Origin: Phascolomyces articulosus
Taxonomy: Eukaryota > Mucoromycota > Mucoromycetes > Mucorales > Lichtheimiaceae
Direction of reading: 5' to 3'
DNA: 64,000 nt
Assembly: GCA_025677815.1 (NCBI GenBank)
Contig: JAIXMP010000023.1
Coordinates: 372,001 to 436,000 of the forward strand
Position numbers and translations under genes: made by a program. The notes under the pieces are model-generated. The model did not search any database. It saw only the letters and a program-made list of their open reading frames with translations, and was not told the origin of the DNA. Positions within the stretch are counted from its first letter, which is position 1. Every line of letters begins with the position of its first letter. Positions 48,823-61,927 of this stretch are shown piece by piece.

Positions 48823-50013
48823 ATATAACACAATCATGTACCCATTTGTCAATATATCATTTACCCTTATAAATATATGTATAGCTTTAATTAAAATATA
48901 GATTTACAATTATTCCCAAAATTTTTGCTGTCACGCACCACATCTATGGAATGTGATATTCTTATCTTGCATTATGCCCCAGGACAGAGCCTAGCATCCG
49001 GTGCATTTTACGTATTACATTTTTTGTTATTAGAAATATTGGATGGTATTATACGTATTTATAAATATTTCTAGTAGATGGAGAAACTTGTGTTTGTATT
49101 ATGAATAACATGGAGGGTGTAAATATTGACAAAATGATCATAATTAAACGATTCTACCAGCCTTATTACACACTTTTGGAAATGACATAGCATTGAATCA
49201 AACACCATCAATCTTACATACGTTGATTAGACACCAGTTCTGGGTTAACTTAAATTTAGAAATTACAACAGGAATCAGGAAAGTAATTAAAGCTTTAGTA
49301 GGGGGATTTAAAAAAGAATCTATCTATGCTATGCAAGAATACTCCCGTTGTGAAATTTGGCACCCAAAACCTAACCCCTGGCTTAAAAAGATGACACCTA
49401 CGTATCACGTAGAAAAAAGTTCAAATTAAAGCCAATAAAGGTAAAATAAATAGCACCACTGCTAACATTTAGTATCTTTCATGATCCCTAGAAATGGCTA
49501 CATAAAAATGTACCTGATGCTGTCGAAGCATCAGTATACATGCATTGCTGACAATAATAAAATTAACTTAGTAGATATATTTCCTTTTTAATAGCTAGTT
49601 GTGGCGCATTGAAACTGTTTATTTTCCTTGGAATGGTAAGACTTATGAGCTAAACATTGCTATATTGACATATCTATATTACTCATAATGATAAACTAAA
49701 TTGAATGTAAAGAGATTAATTATCATACCCCATATAACAATCAATATTAATATTTATTATATCTCACCACTGTATCCTTCAATGATAATCACAATCATTA
49801 ATAATCATAATGATGATACAATAAGGCACCTAAGTTCTTTCTGTATACGTCTCCATGTCAATTGAGTGTAATTGTTTAGCCACATATACAAAACAATTGT
49901 GGGAATATTCATCAATCTCCGAATTCATTTTTTTAAAAGGACTTCTGGTTCCTCTCACGCTTTTTTCTCTCTTTTTTTTTTACCTCTTGTTAATAACACA
50001 CTCTCGATTCAGC
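48823..50013. other. Intergenic DNA
   Basis: Between P450 B and BCAT. A frame at 49193-49429 (+) starts at TTG and shows some balanced composition (GFKKESIYAMQEYSRCEIWH) but no family signature or splice partners. The rest is AT-rich; the last ~100 bp is a pyrimidine-rich BCAT promoter/leader. Confidence 0.5.
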
Positions 50014-52017
50014 ATGCGATTCCTTCGTGCTCAATTCCTTACTCAACGATTCAATCAACCTGCTAAGCGTTGGAGCAGCTCTGCCACTGCTGGTTTACAG
50101 GTAATAAGAATAATCTTTCAAGATTCAACCCTTCGTTTTTAACCATTGCGGGTTCCTCTCTCTTTCTACTCGCGCTTTATTCTTCCTTTTTTATTCTAAC
50201 CACCAATATATCTGTATCCGTATCAACTTACTTATTTTAGGCAAACCTTGTGCGCGTCACAAAGAATGAAAGTCCAAAGGCATTGGTCGCTAACAAGGAC
50301 TTAATCTTTGGCAGAACCTTTTCCGATCACATGTAAGCTATAAATGGTTGGGATTTGCCGCGATGGATATGTCATATTTATATATCATTTGATTTTTCTT
50401 TTTTCTTTCTTTAGGATTACTGCCGAATGGTCTATCGAAAAGGGCTGGGATGCTCCTGAAATCCGCCCATATGATAAAATTTGCCTTGATCCCAGCGCTG
50501 TTGTCTTCCATTATGCTTCTGAGGTAATAAATTTATAAAATGATAAAAGAGGGTCAAACTGGGTGATTGGCAGAGATTTTTACCACAAGAATAAAAGATG
50601 ATGATAAGAAGGATTGTTTTGTGTGATATTATTTTTTCAGCAAGGATTATGTTGAATTGACGCGCTTTTCATATGATATAGTGTTTCGAAGGTATGAAGG
50701 CATACAAGGATAAGCAAGGCAAGATTCGTTTGTTCCGTCCTGATATGAACATGGCAAGAATGAATCGATCCACCGCCCGTATTGCTCTTCCTGTAAATAT
50801 TTATATAACACTATAATAATAGTATGATTGCTGATGTTGGATATTTGAATCAGAATAGAGGAAAAAAGGAAGTTTATAATTATGATAGTGGAAAAGAGTC
50901 ATAAATGCTAATATTGAAATTTTAATATCAATGCTCTTTATTCGCGATAGCAATTCGATGGTGATGAATTACTCAAGTTGATCGGTGACTACCTCAAGGT
51001 CGATGAACGTTGGATCCCCGAAGGCCGGGGTTATTCGCTTTACTTACGTCCTACCATGATTGGTACCCAAGAATCGCTTGGTGTCGCCGCTTCTAACCGT
51101 GCAATGCTTTTCGTTATTGGCAGTCCTGTTGGTCCATATTACCCCACAGGTTTCTCTGCCATCTCCCTCAAGGCCACAACTGAGTATGTTCGCGCATGGC
51201 CCCGTGGCACTGGTGATTCCAAGATTGGTGGCAACTATGCTCCTGGTAAAATATTCACCCGGATTTTTTTTTTTTTTTGGTGCAAGCTGACAATGAATGA
51301 CTCACGATTATTAACTTTTGATGGATGATGATAATAGGTCTTTTACCTCAATTGATGGCCGCCAAGAAGGGTTATCAACAAAACTTATGGCTGTTTGGTG
51401 GTAAGTCATATTCTATTGTATACATATATTGGAGAATATTAGAAAAATATGAATTTGGAAATATCCTTGATAAAATAACTTTCAATTGGCTATTTTTAGA
51501 GCAAGATCAATTGACCGAAGTAGGTGCCATGAACTTGTTTGTGTTGTGGAAGAATGAACAAGGTGAAGTTGAATTAGCCACACCACCATTGGATGGTTCT
51601 ATTCTTCCCGGTGTTACTCGTGATTCTATCTTGTCCCTTGCCCGCTCTTGGGGAGAATTCAAGGTCTCTGAACGTAAGTTGACCATGCCACAACTCCGTG
51701 ATGCTGTCAAGGAAAACCGTGTCCTTGAAGTCTTTGGTGCTGGTACTGCATGTATCGTCACTCCTGTCAAGACCATCGAATACATGGGAGAGGTAAATTA
51801 TTATTGATATACTGGAATCAATGTGGAATAGGTGAATAAAACATGTGTGTTTTTTTGTACTAATTGTTTGGTGTGTGAATAATAGGACCTCCATATTCCT
51901 CTCGATCCCAATGACCCTACTTCGCAGGCTGGTCCTATCACCAAGCGTGTCAACGATACCATTATGGATATACAATATGGTGAAATTGAACATCCTTGGT
52001 CTGTCGTTGTTAACTAG
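50014..52017 (+). CDS. BAT1: Mitochondrial branched-chain amino-acid aminotransferase
   Basis: Eight exons: 50014-50100, 50241-50332, 50415-50523, 50682-50792, 50951-51245, 51338-51400, 51500-51792 and 51886-52017, giving 393 residues. The enzyme transfers the amino group between Leu/Ile/Val and 2-oxoglutarate using PLP. The start [20 protein letters not shown] is rich in Arg and Gln and lacks acidic residues, so a mitochondrial presequence is likely. The PLP lysine is in [14 protein letters not shown] (about residue 224). Other class IV landmarks are [20 protein letters not shown] and [13 protein letters not shown]. It corresponds to yeast BAT1 or BAT2; the presequence favours the mitochondrial form. 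A 61 nt A run begins 209 bp past the stop. Confidence 0.96.
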
Positions 52018-52223
52018 AGTGTTATTTTGTGTATATTCTTTTGTAAGGACCCGGATCCATATTTTTGTTTAAATATTTAAGCAAGCCTCATATGATATCA
52101 GATGTGGACTCAAATATATACTCGTCTGCCCAATGTTTTGGATTGTGGTCGTTGATATGTGTATTTGACTATTCCTGTAGAATGAGAGGAAGAAAGAGAG
52201 AAAGGAGGATCCTGCTTATGTTT

Positions 52224-52288
<65 letters not shown>

Positions 52289-53356
52289 GAGGCTACATCT
52301 TTTGTAAACTGTAGAATGCTTATTCAACGGCTACTACTGGTGTTACTCAAAAGCAAAAGGATGCAGGATGATCTGAAGTATTTAAACAAGTAATGATTCT
52401 ATCATTTCCTTGTTACCCTCGTTTCAAAAACCATCTTGGCAATAATTGGTGTAAGACTCTTATATTTTTATAACCTGAGTAACTGTAACTGTATCATTAA
52501 TATAAACCTATAATCATAGTGATACTGCGTAGCTGTCATGTGTCATATTGATGGATCAATTCATGAAAATTTACTTGATATATATATCGGATCATAATAT
52601 AATCAATATAACTCATACTAATATACTCCCTCATGTTTTGTGCATATTATCATTTCTCACAAACAACTAAATAATACTAGGAATTCGATGCTAAGTGCTT
52701 ATCGCTTTTTACTCCTTGTAAATAAGTGATATCATATTTGTATGTAATATAAGAATGAAAATATAGAAATGCCTAAAACAAGAAAACGCCATTAAACATC
52801 AAGGGAGTTGGTTACTATAGAAACTTGCATAATAATAGCTTTATGAGATATGGTGTGCATTGTATAATAAGTTGATCGTCCCCATGGATATGTTTTATAT
52901 GCCATTATTTTAGCAAGTAGTATTTCTTCTCTCCCCTTATTATCACCACATACAGTGGGCATTATGTTATACTTCTTTTGTATAGTATTTATAATATGTA
53001 GCATCCTGTATACTACTGCATGCTGTCTATCTATTATCTTGTTAATTTTTAATAAGCATAAAAATTCTTTTTATTTGCATTCAATCGTCTATTTCTCAGA
53101 AAAAAAACAGTTCTGTTTATTTTTATCTTTTTGAATAGAATTGAGCAAAAAAGGCAGACTCCAAGAAGTATTTAAAATTATTATGCACAATCAGGGTATT
53201 ATCATATTGGATATCTACAGACCAATTGTAAGGTTAGTGGATAGGCAAACGCCACTGTGCATATGTAGATGCAAGACACCCTCACTTTTCTTTTAAATGT
53301 ATTTCAATCACTTACTAGAATGGCTTTTGATGATACTTTCCTCTTTTTAATTGTAC
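52018..53356. other. Intergenic DNA with a long poly(A) tract
   Basis: Begins with the BCAT 3' region and the poly(A) tract at 52226-52286. The rest is AT-rich without supported exons up to the MFS gene start. Confidence 0.55.
52226..52286 (+). repeat. 61 nt uninterrupted poly(A) tract
   Basis: Sixty-one consecutive A residues on the + strand, by far the longest homopolymer here. It lies about 209 bp past the BCAT stop codon, in the gene's sense orientation, roughly where its 3' untranslated region would end. Confidence 0.98.
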
Positions 53357-56207
53357 ATGAAAGAACAAAATTCCAAAGGAGACCACGAGGATAAAAACAA
53401 AAAATCCGTTCAACAGCAACAATCAGAGGAAGAGGGTGGAGAGTCAGATGTTGATGAGCAGGAGGAAATAGATGGTATATATAAAATATATAACAACTAT
53501 TAATGTATCATTGGTGAATTAAATAATAATATCAGTATATAGAACTTACATGTCTCAATTTTTTTTTTTTTTTTGGAAAATATAAATACAAAGAGATTGT
53601 CGATGAAGCAATTGAAAAAAGGCAACAACAAGGAAGATTTTTTGATACCACAATAACCCGTTATGCGAATGAAGATGAAGAAAATATACTGAATGGGCAG
53701 CAGCAACAGCAATGTTTTTCGAATGTTCGGAAAAAAATATGCTACGGCATCGTGGTCTACTCACAAATTCTGTAAGATAACCTACTTTAAGCAGATATTT
53801 ATTCCCATTACGTAGAATATAATAATATAATTTCTTTCTAACAAATAACTTATATAAATATATATATATATTATTGTTAATAAACTAGGAATCAAAGTGT
53901 CTTAATAGTCTCGTATGGATTAATTCAATGATTTCTTTTAATAAAAATGCTGTTATGATTATTCATTGCAGAATATTTTATGCTTATAAACGTAAAAAAA
54001 GGGTTAGATTTAAAAATTAATCGTTATTATCATCAATTTAGTTCTCGTTATTACAGTGAGTTTGCCTCGACATCGTTGTCAACATATAAAACGCCAAAAA
54101 AACTATTAGGTAAAAAAAATAAAATTAACAAACTTGTTTTCAAAAAAAAAAAGATGCTATATAGTATGACCTATTCCTTAAATGAAAAAAGGATGTGTTG
54201 TTCTTAGTGTGAGATCCTTTTGTCCTTCTGTTCTTATTTATTTACGTATAAATATATTTTTATATACATAGTTGCGATATCTTCCGCTGTTGTCGGATTG
54301 CTGGTAAAATCGTATACAATTACTTGATTGTTTTATATATGCAATGAACGGATAAATAGCTCTTACTAACAATGTGTAATATCATTTGTATGTAAATATT
54401 TATGCATAGTCAGCAGTTTGGGGATCATTTGCGGATAACCATGGTATGTATTATATCAATCTTTTTTTTTATTTGCATAATAAGAATTAGCAAATACCAA
54501 TTGGTTTTATATGTCTCTGATTTTTATTGGTATTACCAAAGGACGAAAAAGCGGATTAATCGTATCAAATTCTATCATCATCATTGGTAATATTGGATCA
54601 GCTCTCTCAGTCCATTCTGTAGTCTCAGTGGCATCTCGAGCTACCACGGCAGTGGGGTTAGCTGCGGTAAGTTTTCCAAGTTCATTTTTGTTGAGTATTT
54701 CTATCATATTTTTATTTTGTACAATTCTTTATTTTCTTAGCTTTTTATATATAACAATTATTAGAGTAATGCATTAGGTATTAGTGTTATAAGTGATGTT
54801 TTTGATGATACACATCGTGGAAATTTGCTATCATGGTATAATGGCGCGTCAACATACACAGTAACAATTATGTAAGTAAAACTTAATTAGAGCTGATATA
54901 TTTTATTATTGTTCTATAATAAGTATGACATATTACTAATATAAAGGGTACCGTGCTAATATAAAAAGTTTCCTGTCATAATTAGACCAGTGTTGACTCG
55001 CATAATTGATAAATATCTTAGTTGGTGGTTCCTTTTTTGGTTTTTTATTGTCAATTACAGTGTTCTATGTATCAGTGTTGTTCTTTTATTACCAGAAACA
55101 AATATTATACGAAAAAGAAGAAGAGAGCAACATCCTTCATTGTGGACTTCAGTACTGACAACATTCCAACAACAAGAGGAAGAAGGACCATTATCAACAA
55201 AGCATTTGATTCAGAAATGGAAGAATAGGATTACATATCCATTTATATCGCTACGATTACTCAAGTATATACCCTTGCTGATTGTGTGTCTCTATATCAG
55301 CCTCATGTAAGATTAATTCAGGGATAGTAAATAATGCTTGGAGGGATGTGAATTATCCTGCTGTAATCAATTGAATGCAATTTTTGTACCTGACCTGTCT
55401 TTAATATATTTTTATATCGTTTTATTTATTAAAGGACCTATGAATGCCACGCCTTCCAACTTTCATTTGACTGGTCGTACACTGTTCAATATCACTTTGA
55501 TCCCACACTCATTAACTTATTTATGTTTATAAAAATGATAAGTATCACAATAGGCACCGTTGTGGGTGGCATTTCATCAGATAAAGTTTATGGAAAACGA
55601 ATACGTGCTGCCATGAAAAAAAAAGAAGGAGGTTATCCAGAAATGAGACTAAGTCTATCCGTGTTGTTATCGGCGGCGTTCATGATGTCAGTTGGATTTA
55701 TTGCATACGGATGGTGTGTAGAAAAAAACGTTCATTTTGCCGGAGGCCTTGTAGCGAAAATATTTAGTGAGTAATTATTTTATATCTCTGAAAGAAAAGA
55801 TAGTTAACTTGTAATTTATTTGTATACATAGTTCAATTGAGTGGTGTACTTAATGAGAGTATTCTTATTCCTTATGTCGTTCAATGTTTTCCAAAACATA
55901 CCTCTTCGACGCAAGGTAATGTGATATTGATATTATTATAATACTATACTTAATATATTCAATGATAGTAGTAAAATTAATTTGTTCTCTTCAACTTCGT
56001 TTTACATTGTGTATAGCATGCATACAAACAGGAAAAAGTTTGCTATTCGCTTTGGGCATAACAATATCTGCTGATATAGAAAAATATTTAGGAAGTGGGA
56101 TAATGTTCACTATCCTCGGAGGGGTACTGTTTCTATTCTCAAGCTCTATAATTTATATTCAACGTAACCCTGAAAGATGGAGAAATATTCATTCATCATT
56201 AATTTAA
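53357..56207 (+). pseudogene. MFS transporter gene with apparent frameshifts in 5' exons
   Basis: From about 53990 onwards exons 53889-54109 (partly), 54272-54303, 54410-54443, 54542-54666, 54765-54871, 54986-55306, 55435-55766, 55832-55915 and 56017-56207 join in frame. They show major-facilitator features: the A-like loop SAVWGSFADNHGRKSGL between TM2 and TM3, LLLPETN after TM6, GGISSDKVYGKR between TM8 and TM9, and a last helix before RNPERWRNIHSSLI. The beginning is less orderly. The first exon (53357-53474, acidic Gln-rich) joins 53594-53771, but its good-looking end (EWAAATAMFFECSEKNMLRH) is in another frame, and one missing A at 53681-53684 would restore it. A second break lies in the A7 run near 53994-54000. 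No clear TM1 is visible. Either the gene is decaying, the sequence has homopolymer errors, or my exons are wrong. Substrate unknown. Confidence 0.6.
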
Positions 56208-57597
56208 CATTATAATATTTATTATAACAAATAATAGACGTAAATGAATAAGAACATGTTGTATAGTAATATAATATAATATATTTTTTTTTCATTATTT
56301 GTTTATATGCAGCGGTACAGAAAAATAAGAGAATAGCTAAAATGAGTCACTACCTTGGATGTTGGGGTTCTAAGTGACAAAAAAAAGAAAGAAAGAGAGA
56401 GAGAGAGCGACAGCAGGATCGAGCTGGTATTTTTACCTCTTTGCTGTCACATAATCATATGATTAATCCGTTGATCATCCCACTGCCTTTATTATCATTG
56501 ACACATATTATGAATAGAAGAAGTACGAGAAGTAAGATGGAAAAGTAGGAAAAAGAATAGATTCTCACAATTATTAAAAAGAGAATTACTGATAAGAAAC
56601 CCTGCCAAAACTAGCCCATCATTCGTCATCGCCGCTAAGACTGCGATCAAGATGAATGTTGCATTGCAAAAAAAAAAAAAAAATAGTCTTTTACTTGTAC
56701 TGCGGTAAACTGTGATGTTATGCCTGGGGTCAATTTACAAAGTTATCTGTAATGCAACAGGTGACAATAAAATATATATGAAACAAAGGTATATTATATG
56801 ATCTCTTGACATACATGAAAGTATGATTCTCTATTATCAGAAAAGGTAGAAACCTGTCGGTAGAGTGAGGCAATTATGCGTAAGAAACTCTGAAGAATTA
56901 TACTGGTGGTGTCGTGATATTATCATAGAGGTGAGGATGAATCAAAATAAAGCAGCAGTGAATCCATTGACTGTTCTTATGTACTACTACAATATAAATT
57001 GATTATTACAATGACTACTATATATATAAGCCCGCCGTAATTAGTACCAGACAGTCAACAGGCAAAACTCCAGTTTATGGATGGGATATGACCAAAACAG
57101 ATAAGATTCGCAGTTCCGCAGGTGTTAATATCTACCTTCCCATGTATTTACATTTAACACTAGCAAAATGAATCATATGGCACTCTTGCATTAAAGTACA
57201 TCAAATACACAACGAGGATCCACACTAATTTTTAATGTCGTGTTCTATATATAAGCTACAAAATTACCAAAGAGTATGGTATACATAATAAAATCGCTTC
57301 TTTTTGATGAGTCATTAAAACAGACCGGTAAGTAGTATGAATGATGAAAAACAAGTTGTAAAGTTATATGTATGACAATAGCCTCCATTGATATACTTTC
57401 GTTTAATATGGTAGTTTTAATATATTGTGCTTATGTATAGTTGAACTGTCTATCCAAACACTAGAAAGAGGCACTGTTTCCAAGTAAAGAGAATCTGCCA
57501 GAACAAAAAAAATTCTTGTACGACTTGTAGTTTTTAGATAACCGCCCCCTTTTATTTTCATTGGAACTCACACGACTCTTTTTAACTCTCAACCGAC
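56208..57597. other. Intergenic DNA
   Basis: No gene is supported. A GA-type run lies near 56390-56408, and an A run at about 56668-56682. The last ~70 bp is the pyrimidine-rich leader of SGT2. Confidence 0.5.
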
Positions 57598-59470
57598 ATG
57601 GCACCTGAAAACAAGAAAGCTTTGGTATACTCAATCCTCGAGTTTCTCCAAAAATCATGCGACGATGGTACCATCAATAAAGATGACACTGAAGGCATTG
57701 AAGGTAATACGCCTACTTTTTTCTCTCTCGATTTGCTTCTTTTTATAAGAATAAACATTAAACTGATCTGATTTATACAGTTGCCATGCAGTGCATTGGT
57801 GAAGCTTTCGGTGTAGATCCCACCGACGCAGCTCAACAAGAAGCATATAGCACAAAGCCTGCAAATTTGTTATCTATTTTTGAAGTTTATCTTAAGACCA
57901 AATCCAAGTCTCGTGCTCAAGTATGGATTGTTTTTTAGTGCTTACTACTATATACAAATGTTTCTTGCGCATTTCGTTGAACTCACTTCAATGAAAAAAC
58001 TGATAACTCCTGTTGTCCTATTTCTATTTTATAGGCACCAGCCTCTAGTTCGGCCTCTGCTGCCACTCCCACCGCTGCAGCTAAGAGTAAGTTGATTGTT
58101 TTTTGCATTTTATTCAGTTATGTGCGAATTATAGCAACGTATGTCTAAATGTTGATTTTTTTTTTCTTGACATAGATACTGTAAGTTGGAAGAAAAAGGT
58201 TCTATTTGTTTTTTTCATTAGAAAAGGGTAGGATAGCTTATTTATTGATTAATGGTGTTGTGGTATGGATATTTATGTTTTTACAGGAAATATCAGAAGA
58301 AGATAAAAAGAAGGCCGAAGAGCTCAAAGCCGCAGGTAACCGTAAGGTTGCTGAACGCAACTACCCAGAAGCCATCAAGCTTTATACCGAAGCAATTCAA
58401 ATCAATGGTGCTCAAGCAGTTTACTATGCAAACAGGTAAATGCTGTATTTAATAATTTCACGTGATAAAAAGAAAGGGATGGGACCCGAGTAGGTTAACT
58501 GATTAAGTGATGGTGATAAATGAAAATTATAGAGCTGCAGCATACAGTCAACAAGGTGATTATGACAAGGCCGTAAGTGATGCAAACAGTGCTATTGAAA
58601 TTGATCCAAAGTATAGCAAGGGTTATAGCCGATTAGGGTAGAGTATTATGGATTTATTTTTCTTTGGGGGAGAGAAGTGAGAAACCAATATGGGGATTTG
58701 AAAATGAATGATACTAGTGGTGATGGGGGACCAGGTGAAAAATGAAAAATTATGGTGGGGTTATTATTATCATTCAATATATTAAAACGAATAATATTAT
58801 TATAGCCATGCCTTATTCTGTCAACAAAAATACCAAGAAGCTGTTGATGCATATGAACAAGGTCTTGCATTGGATCCTGAAAACGCCACCATCAAGTCGT
58901 CCATGGCTACTGCCAAATCCAAGATCGGAAGTGTTGATCGTGCTGCTGATAGTTCTCCATCAGGTACTCGAGGTGCTCCTAGTGCAGGTGCAGGTGGCAT
59001 GCCTGATTTTGCTTCCTTGTTGAATAACCCTCAATTGATGAACATGGCCCAGCAAATGATGCAATCTGGTGCCTTGGATCAAATCATGAATAACCCTAAC
59101 CTTGCAAGAATGTATGTGTTATGAAGGAAGAAGAGGAACAAAGTATGATGGAAATTAAATGACATGTGTTTAACTGCATTGCTATTATAAAAAAAAAAAT
59201 AGGGCACAAAATATGATGGGTGGCGGTGGCGGTGGCAATGATGGTGCTGGTGGTGCACCAGGTGGTGCTGGTCTTGCTGATATGTTGAACAATCCTGAAA
59301 TGATGGAAATGTAAGTTTGGTTTATTATAGAAAATTTGGGTGGAGGGGAAGTTGCTGCTATATCAGTTCTGTTGTTTCTGACAATATATTAATTTTCTTA
59401 TAGGGCTCGTCAATTCATGGGAGGAGGTAACAACGGTAACAACAACGGAAGTGGAAACAATTCGAACTAG
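57598..59470 (+). CDS. SGT2: SGT2/SGTA small glutamine-rich TPR co-chaperone
   Basis: Nine exons: 57598-57703, 57781-57920, 58035-58086, 58176-58180 (5 nt), 58287-58435, 58533-58637, 58806-59111, 59203-59310 and 59404-59470, giving 345 residues. The N-terminus (1-80: [20 protein letters not shown] and on) is the dimer domain that binds Get4/Get5. The three TPR motifs start at [20 protein letters not shown] (about 109), with [20 protein letters not shown] and [20 protein letters not shown] following. The C-terminal part has [20 protein letters not shown] and a second [12 protein letters not shown] segment, the Met-rich client-binding region, here with a Gly/Asn-rich end in place of a Gln-rich one. 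SGT2 receives tail-anchored proteins in the cytosol and passes them to GET3. The microexon is needed if the acceptor at 58286 is used; an in-frame alternative acceptor at about 58296 would avoid it. Confidence 0.95.
58176..58180 (+). other. Probable 5 nt microexon of SGT2
   Basis: ATACT lies between a good acceptor (TTTTTTTTTTCTTGACATAG) and a good donor (GTAAGT). It adds Asn-Thr and keeps the frame into [13 protein letters not shown], which looks like the conserved SEED-type linker of SGTA. Without it, joining 58086 to 58287 creates an early stop. Direct joining to the AG at 58295-58296 is the alternative. Confidence 0.6.
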
Positions 59471-61927
59471 ATTCTACATTATCTCTACACATGCATCTTT
59501 TTGCGCGCTCCTCATTTTGCTAAAAAAAAATAAATAAAGAACATCAAACTGTAATCTTTGGTGGTTGTTATGTAAATAACTCCGATTATCAAAGGATGGT
59601 GTAAACACGACAACGAAGACCCAACAATAAAGTACAAAAGCCGAAAATAACACTGTTATGGGACTATAAAAGAGGAAGGTACGGAAGGGCACAGAATCAT
59701 ATAATATGAGAAATTGGGGTTACTATCGGATTCCCTAGTGGTATTATCGTTAGTTTTGTAGATTATTATCTTGAATGTCAGGAATAGAATGACTTTTATT
59801 ACTGATCTCTTGTATGTTCTTGTGTTATATGTTAATTTCTATACTACAACGATTGCTGCAGGATTGCTTTATATGTCATTCCAGCATATCCAATAATGAT
59901 ATTGTTCAAGTGCTCCATACATAGCTTATAATTTACCTGACAAGTATATATGTATGTAAATAATTCTATGAGAGTTTGAAGATAATAATGTTCTGGATAT
60001 ATTTTCAAGACATCTAATTATGAAAATCTTAATGAAGGAAGCTACATGCTTGCCTTGGTGCCATTGGTAGCTTAGTTAATAATCGTAGTGTCCCTACTAG
60101 ACACAGGATTTCCACAAATTATCCAGTTTCTTGGATAACGACAGAGGTCCCTCTACAAATATTATATCTCAAAACCATAAAGATGATAATGATCTTCTGG
60201 AAAGAAACATTAATAGACAAGGGGGGTTGACTAGGTTCAATTTCTTCAAATATACGAAAACATGTAACATAAATTGACTAATAGCCACAATATTTAATAC
60301 TCGCTTTATAGATAAAAACAGATAGAAATAAATATATAGTATGTGTGTCCTGTAACGAGGTCGATGATGGTGGCACGAAAAAAAAATCAAATATAAAAGT
60401 TAGGAAAATGATGATTTTTTTAAGTGCGTCTAAAGCAAAAGCCAATCGGTAAGGACCGAACAACACAGAAAAAAAAAAAACTTCTCGGTGGCGTTGGTAG
60501 AGATCTCAATATACCAAATAATGAACTACTTAATTAGCATCTTATGAGCAGGAAGTGGTATACATTCCATCAGTAGGGATTTGGTCATTTTTTATTTCTA
60601 GGTTCACAAATATAGTAAAATCTGCAAATATTCATTATTCTGCTTGTTTTTTTTTTTTTGGATATACAGGAATAGAAAAAGATATATTACTTAAGATTTT
60701 GTTTATAAGATGAATCCTATTTTTACAAAAAGATTTAAAGTTTCATCGTGTATCCAGAGTACTCGTATCATCACATGTTTAAATTATATGATGATATCTC
60801 ACCATTTCATATTTAAGGTTGTATCTGAGCAACACTTTTGAAAATACGTAACATCAAGAGACTTTACTACAGTGTAACAATTGGCATACGTTTTTAATGG
60901 ATGAAATTGTACCCCCATCGAATATCTATGATATATTTACTTCCTATAATAATAGTACTGAGTTATTAGAAGATGGTAGTTCAGTACTGTTTCAGTTATA
61001 TCGACAGCAACTAAAGAATTAATTTATTTTATTATATACTCGTTAGGCTCAATTTGCTATGGCTGTAGATGTTACTATAAATAGCCGATGAATAGAAGGC
61101 ATTAGCTTTGAAGCAAATTGAAGAACGTCAAATATCATTCTGCTCCTGTTTCCAGGTACATAGTGTTTTTTTATTCTGAAAGGGTTACTCATTGCGTTTT
61201 GTTTATAACTATCCTTCCTTTTTTAAACTTGGAACTTAGACATAAAAAATAAATGGTGACACCATTTTTTATATATCAGATTAGTTTATGTACAACGTAG
61301 AACAAAAATGATTAATCAAAATTCTGTTGCGTAACGGTTCTCAGAACATAGGTTATATGCATGTCATGAAAGCTCTTTCATTACTAAGACAGCAGAAATA
61401 ATGGCTGTAATAACAGTCCATTATCTTATAATGTATTTTAAAGAAATGTGAAGAGAGAATGGGAGAAACCATTCTATCAGAGCATTTGTTACAATTGAAA
61501 AATCGAGCTCATACCGTTCAAGCAACTGCTATAATGAGGATGCTCCGCCTAATGTTGTTGCCGTGATGCCTTTTTTTTGTAAATGAAGTTTACCCTATTT
61601 GGGATAATTTTCCTGTTTATACTTTCCGCAAAGCGTACAATCGTTTATCTTGCTGTTGCAAGGCAAAGGGTTAATTTTTACCTTTCATTTCTCTCTCTTT
61701 TTTTTTTTACCATATCTAACATAGTTAGCTAGCCTATGGGTTTTATATCGTCCATACGAATTTGGGTGGAAAAATATAAACAAGAACATAATGTAGGTTA
61801 AATCGATAGCTAATATACCATTAAGCTGCAGCATATGTTTTTCTAATAATAAACCGTTACGTACTGGGATAAATAATGAATATAGCCTAAAAAGAATAAT
61901 ACTTTTTCCAAGAGAATAAAATATAAA
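59471..61927. other. 2.5 kb gene-poor intergenic region
   Basis: No gene is supported. A tRNA-like patch near 60065-60123 was considered and rejected. The minus-strand frames at 59474-59692, 60169-60390 and 60278-60466 are hydrophobic and AT-driven. The last ~60 bp is the methyltransferase leader. Confidence 0.5.

Noticed and set aside
51507..51993. Minus-strand frames within BCAT
   Set aside because: Shadows of the well-supported plus-strand aminotransferase exons.
60058..60123. tRNA-like patch with an A-box-like TAGCTTAGTTAATAA and a GTGTC/GACAC stem
   Set aside because: The loop after the stem lacks T33, no B-box (GGTTCRANTCC) follows, and no 7 bp acceptor stem can be formed.
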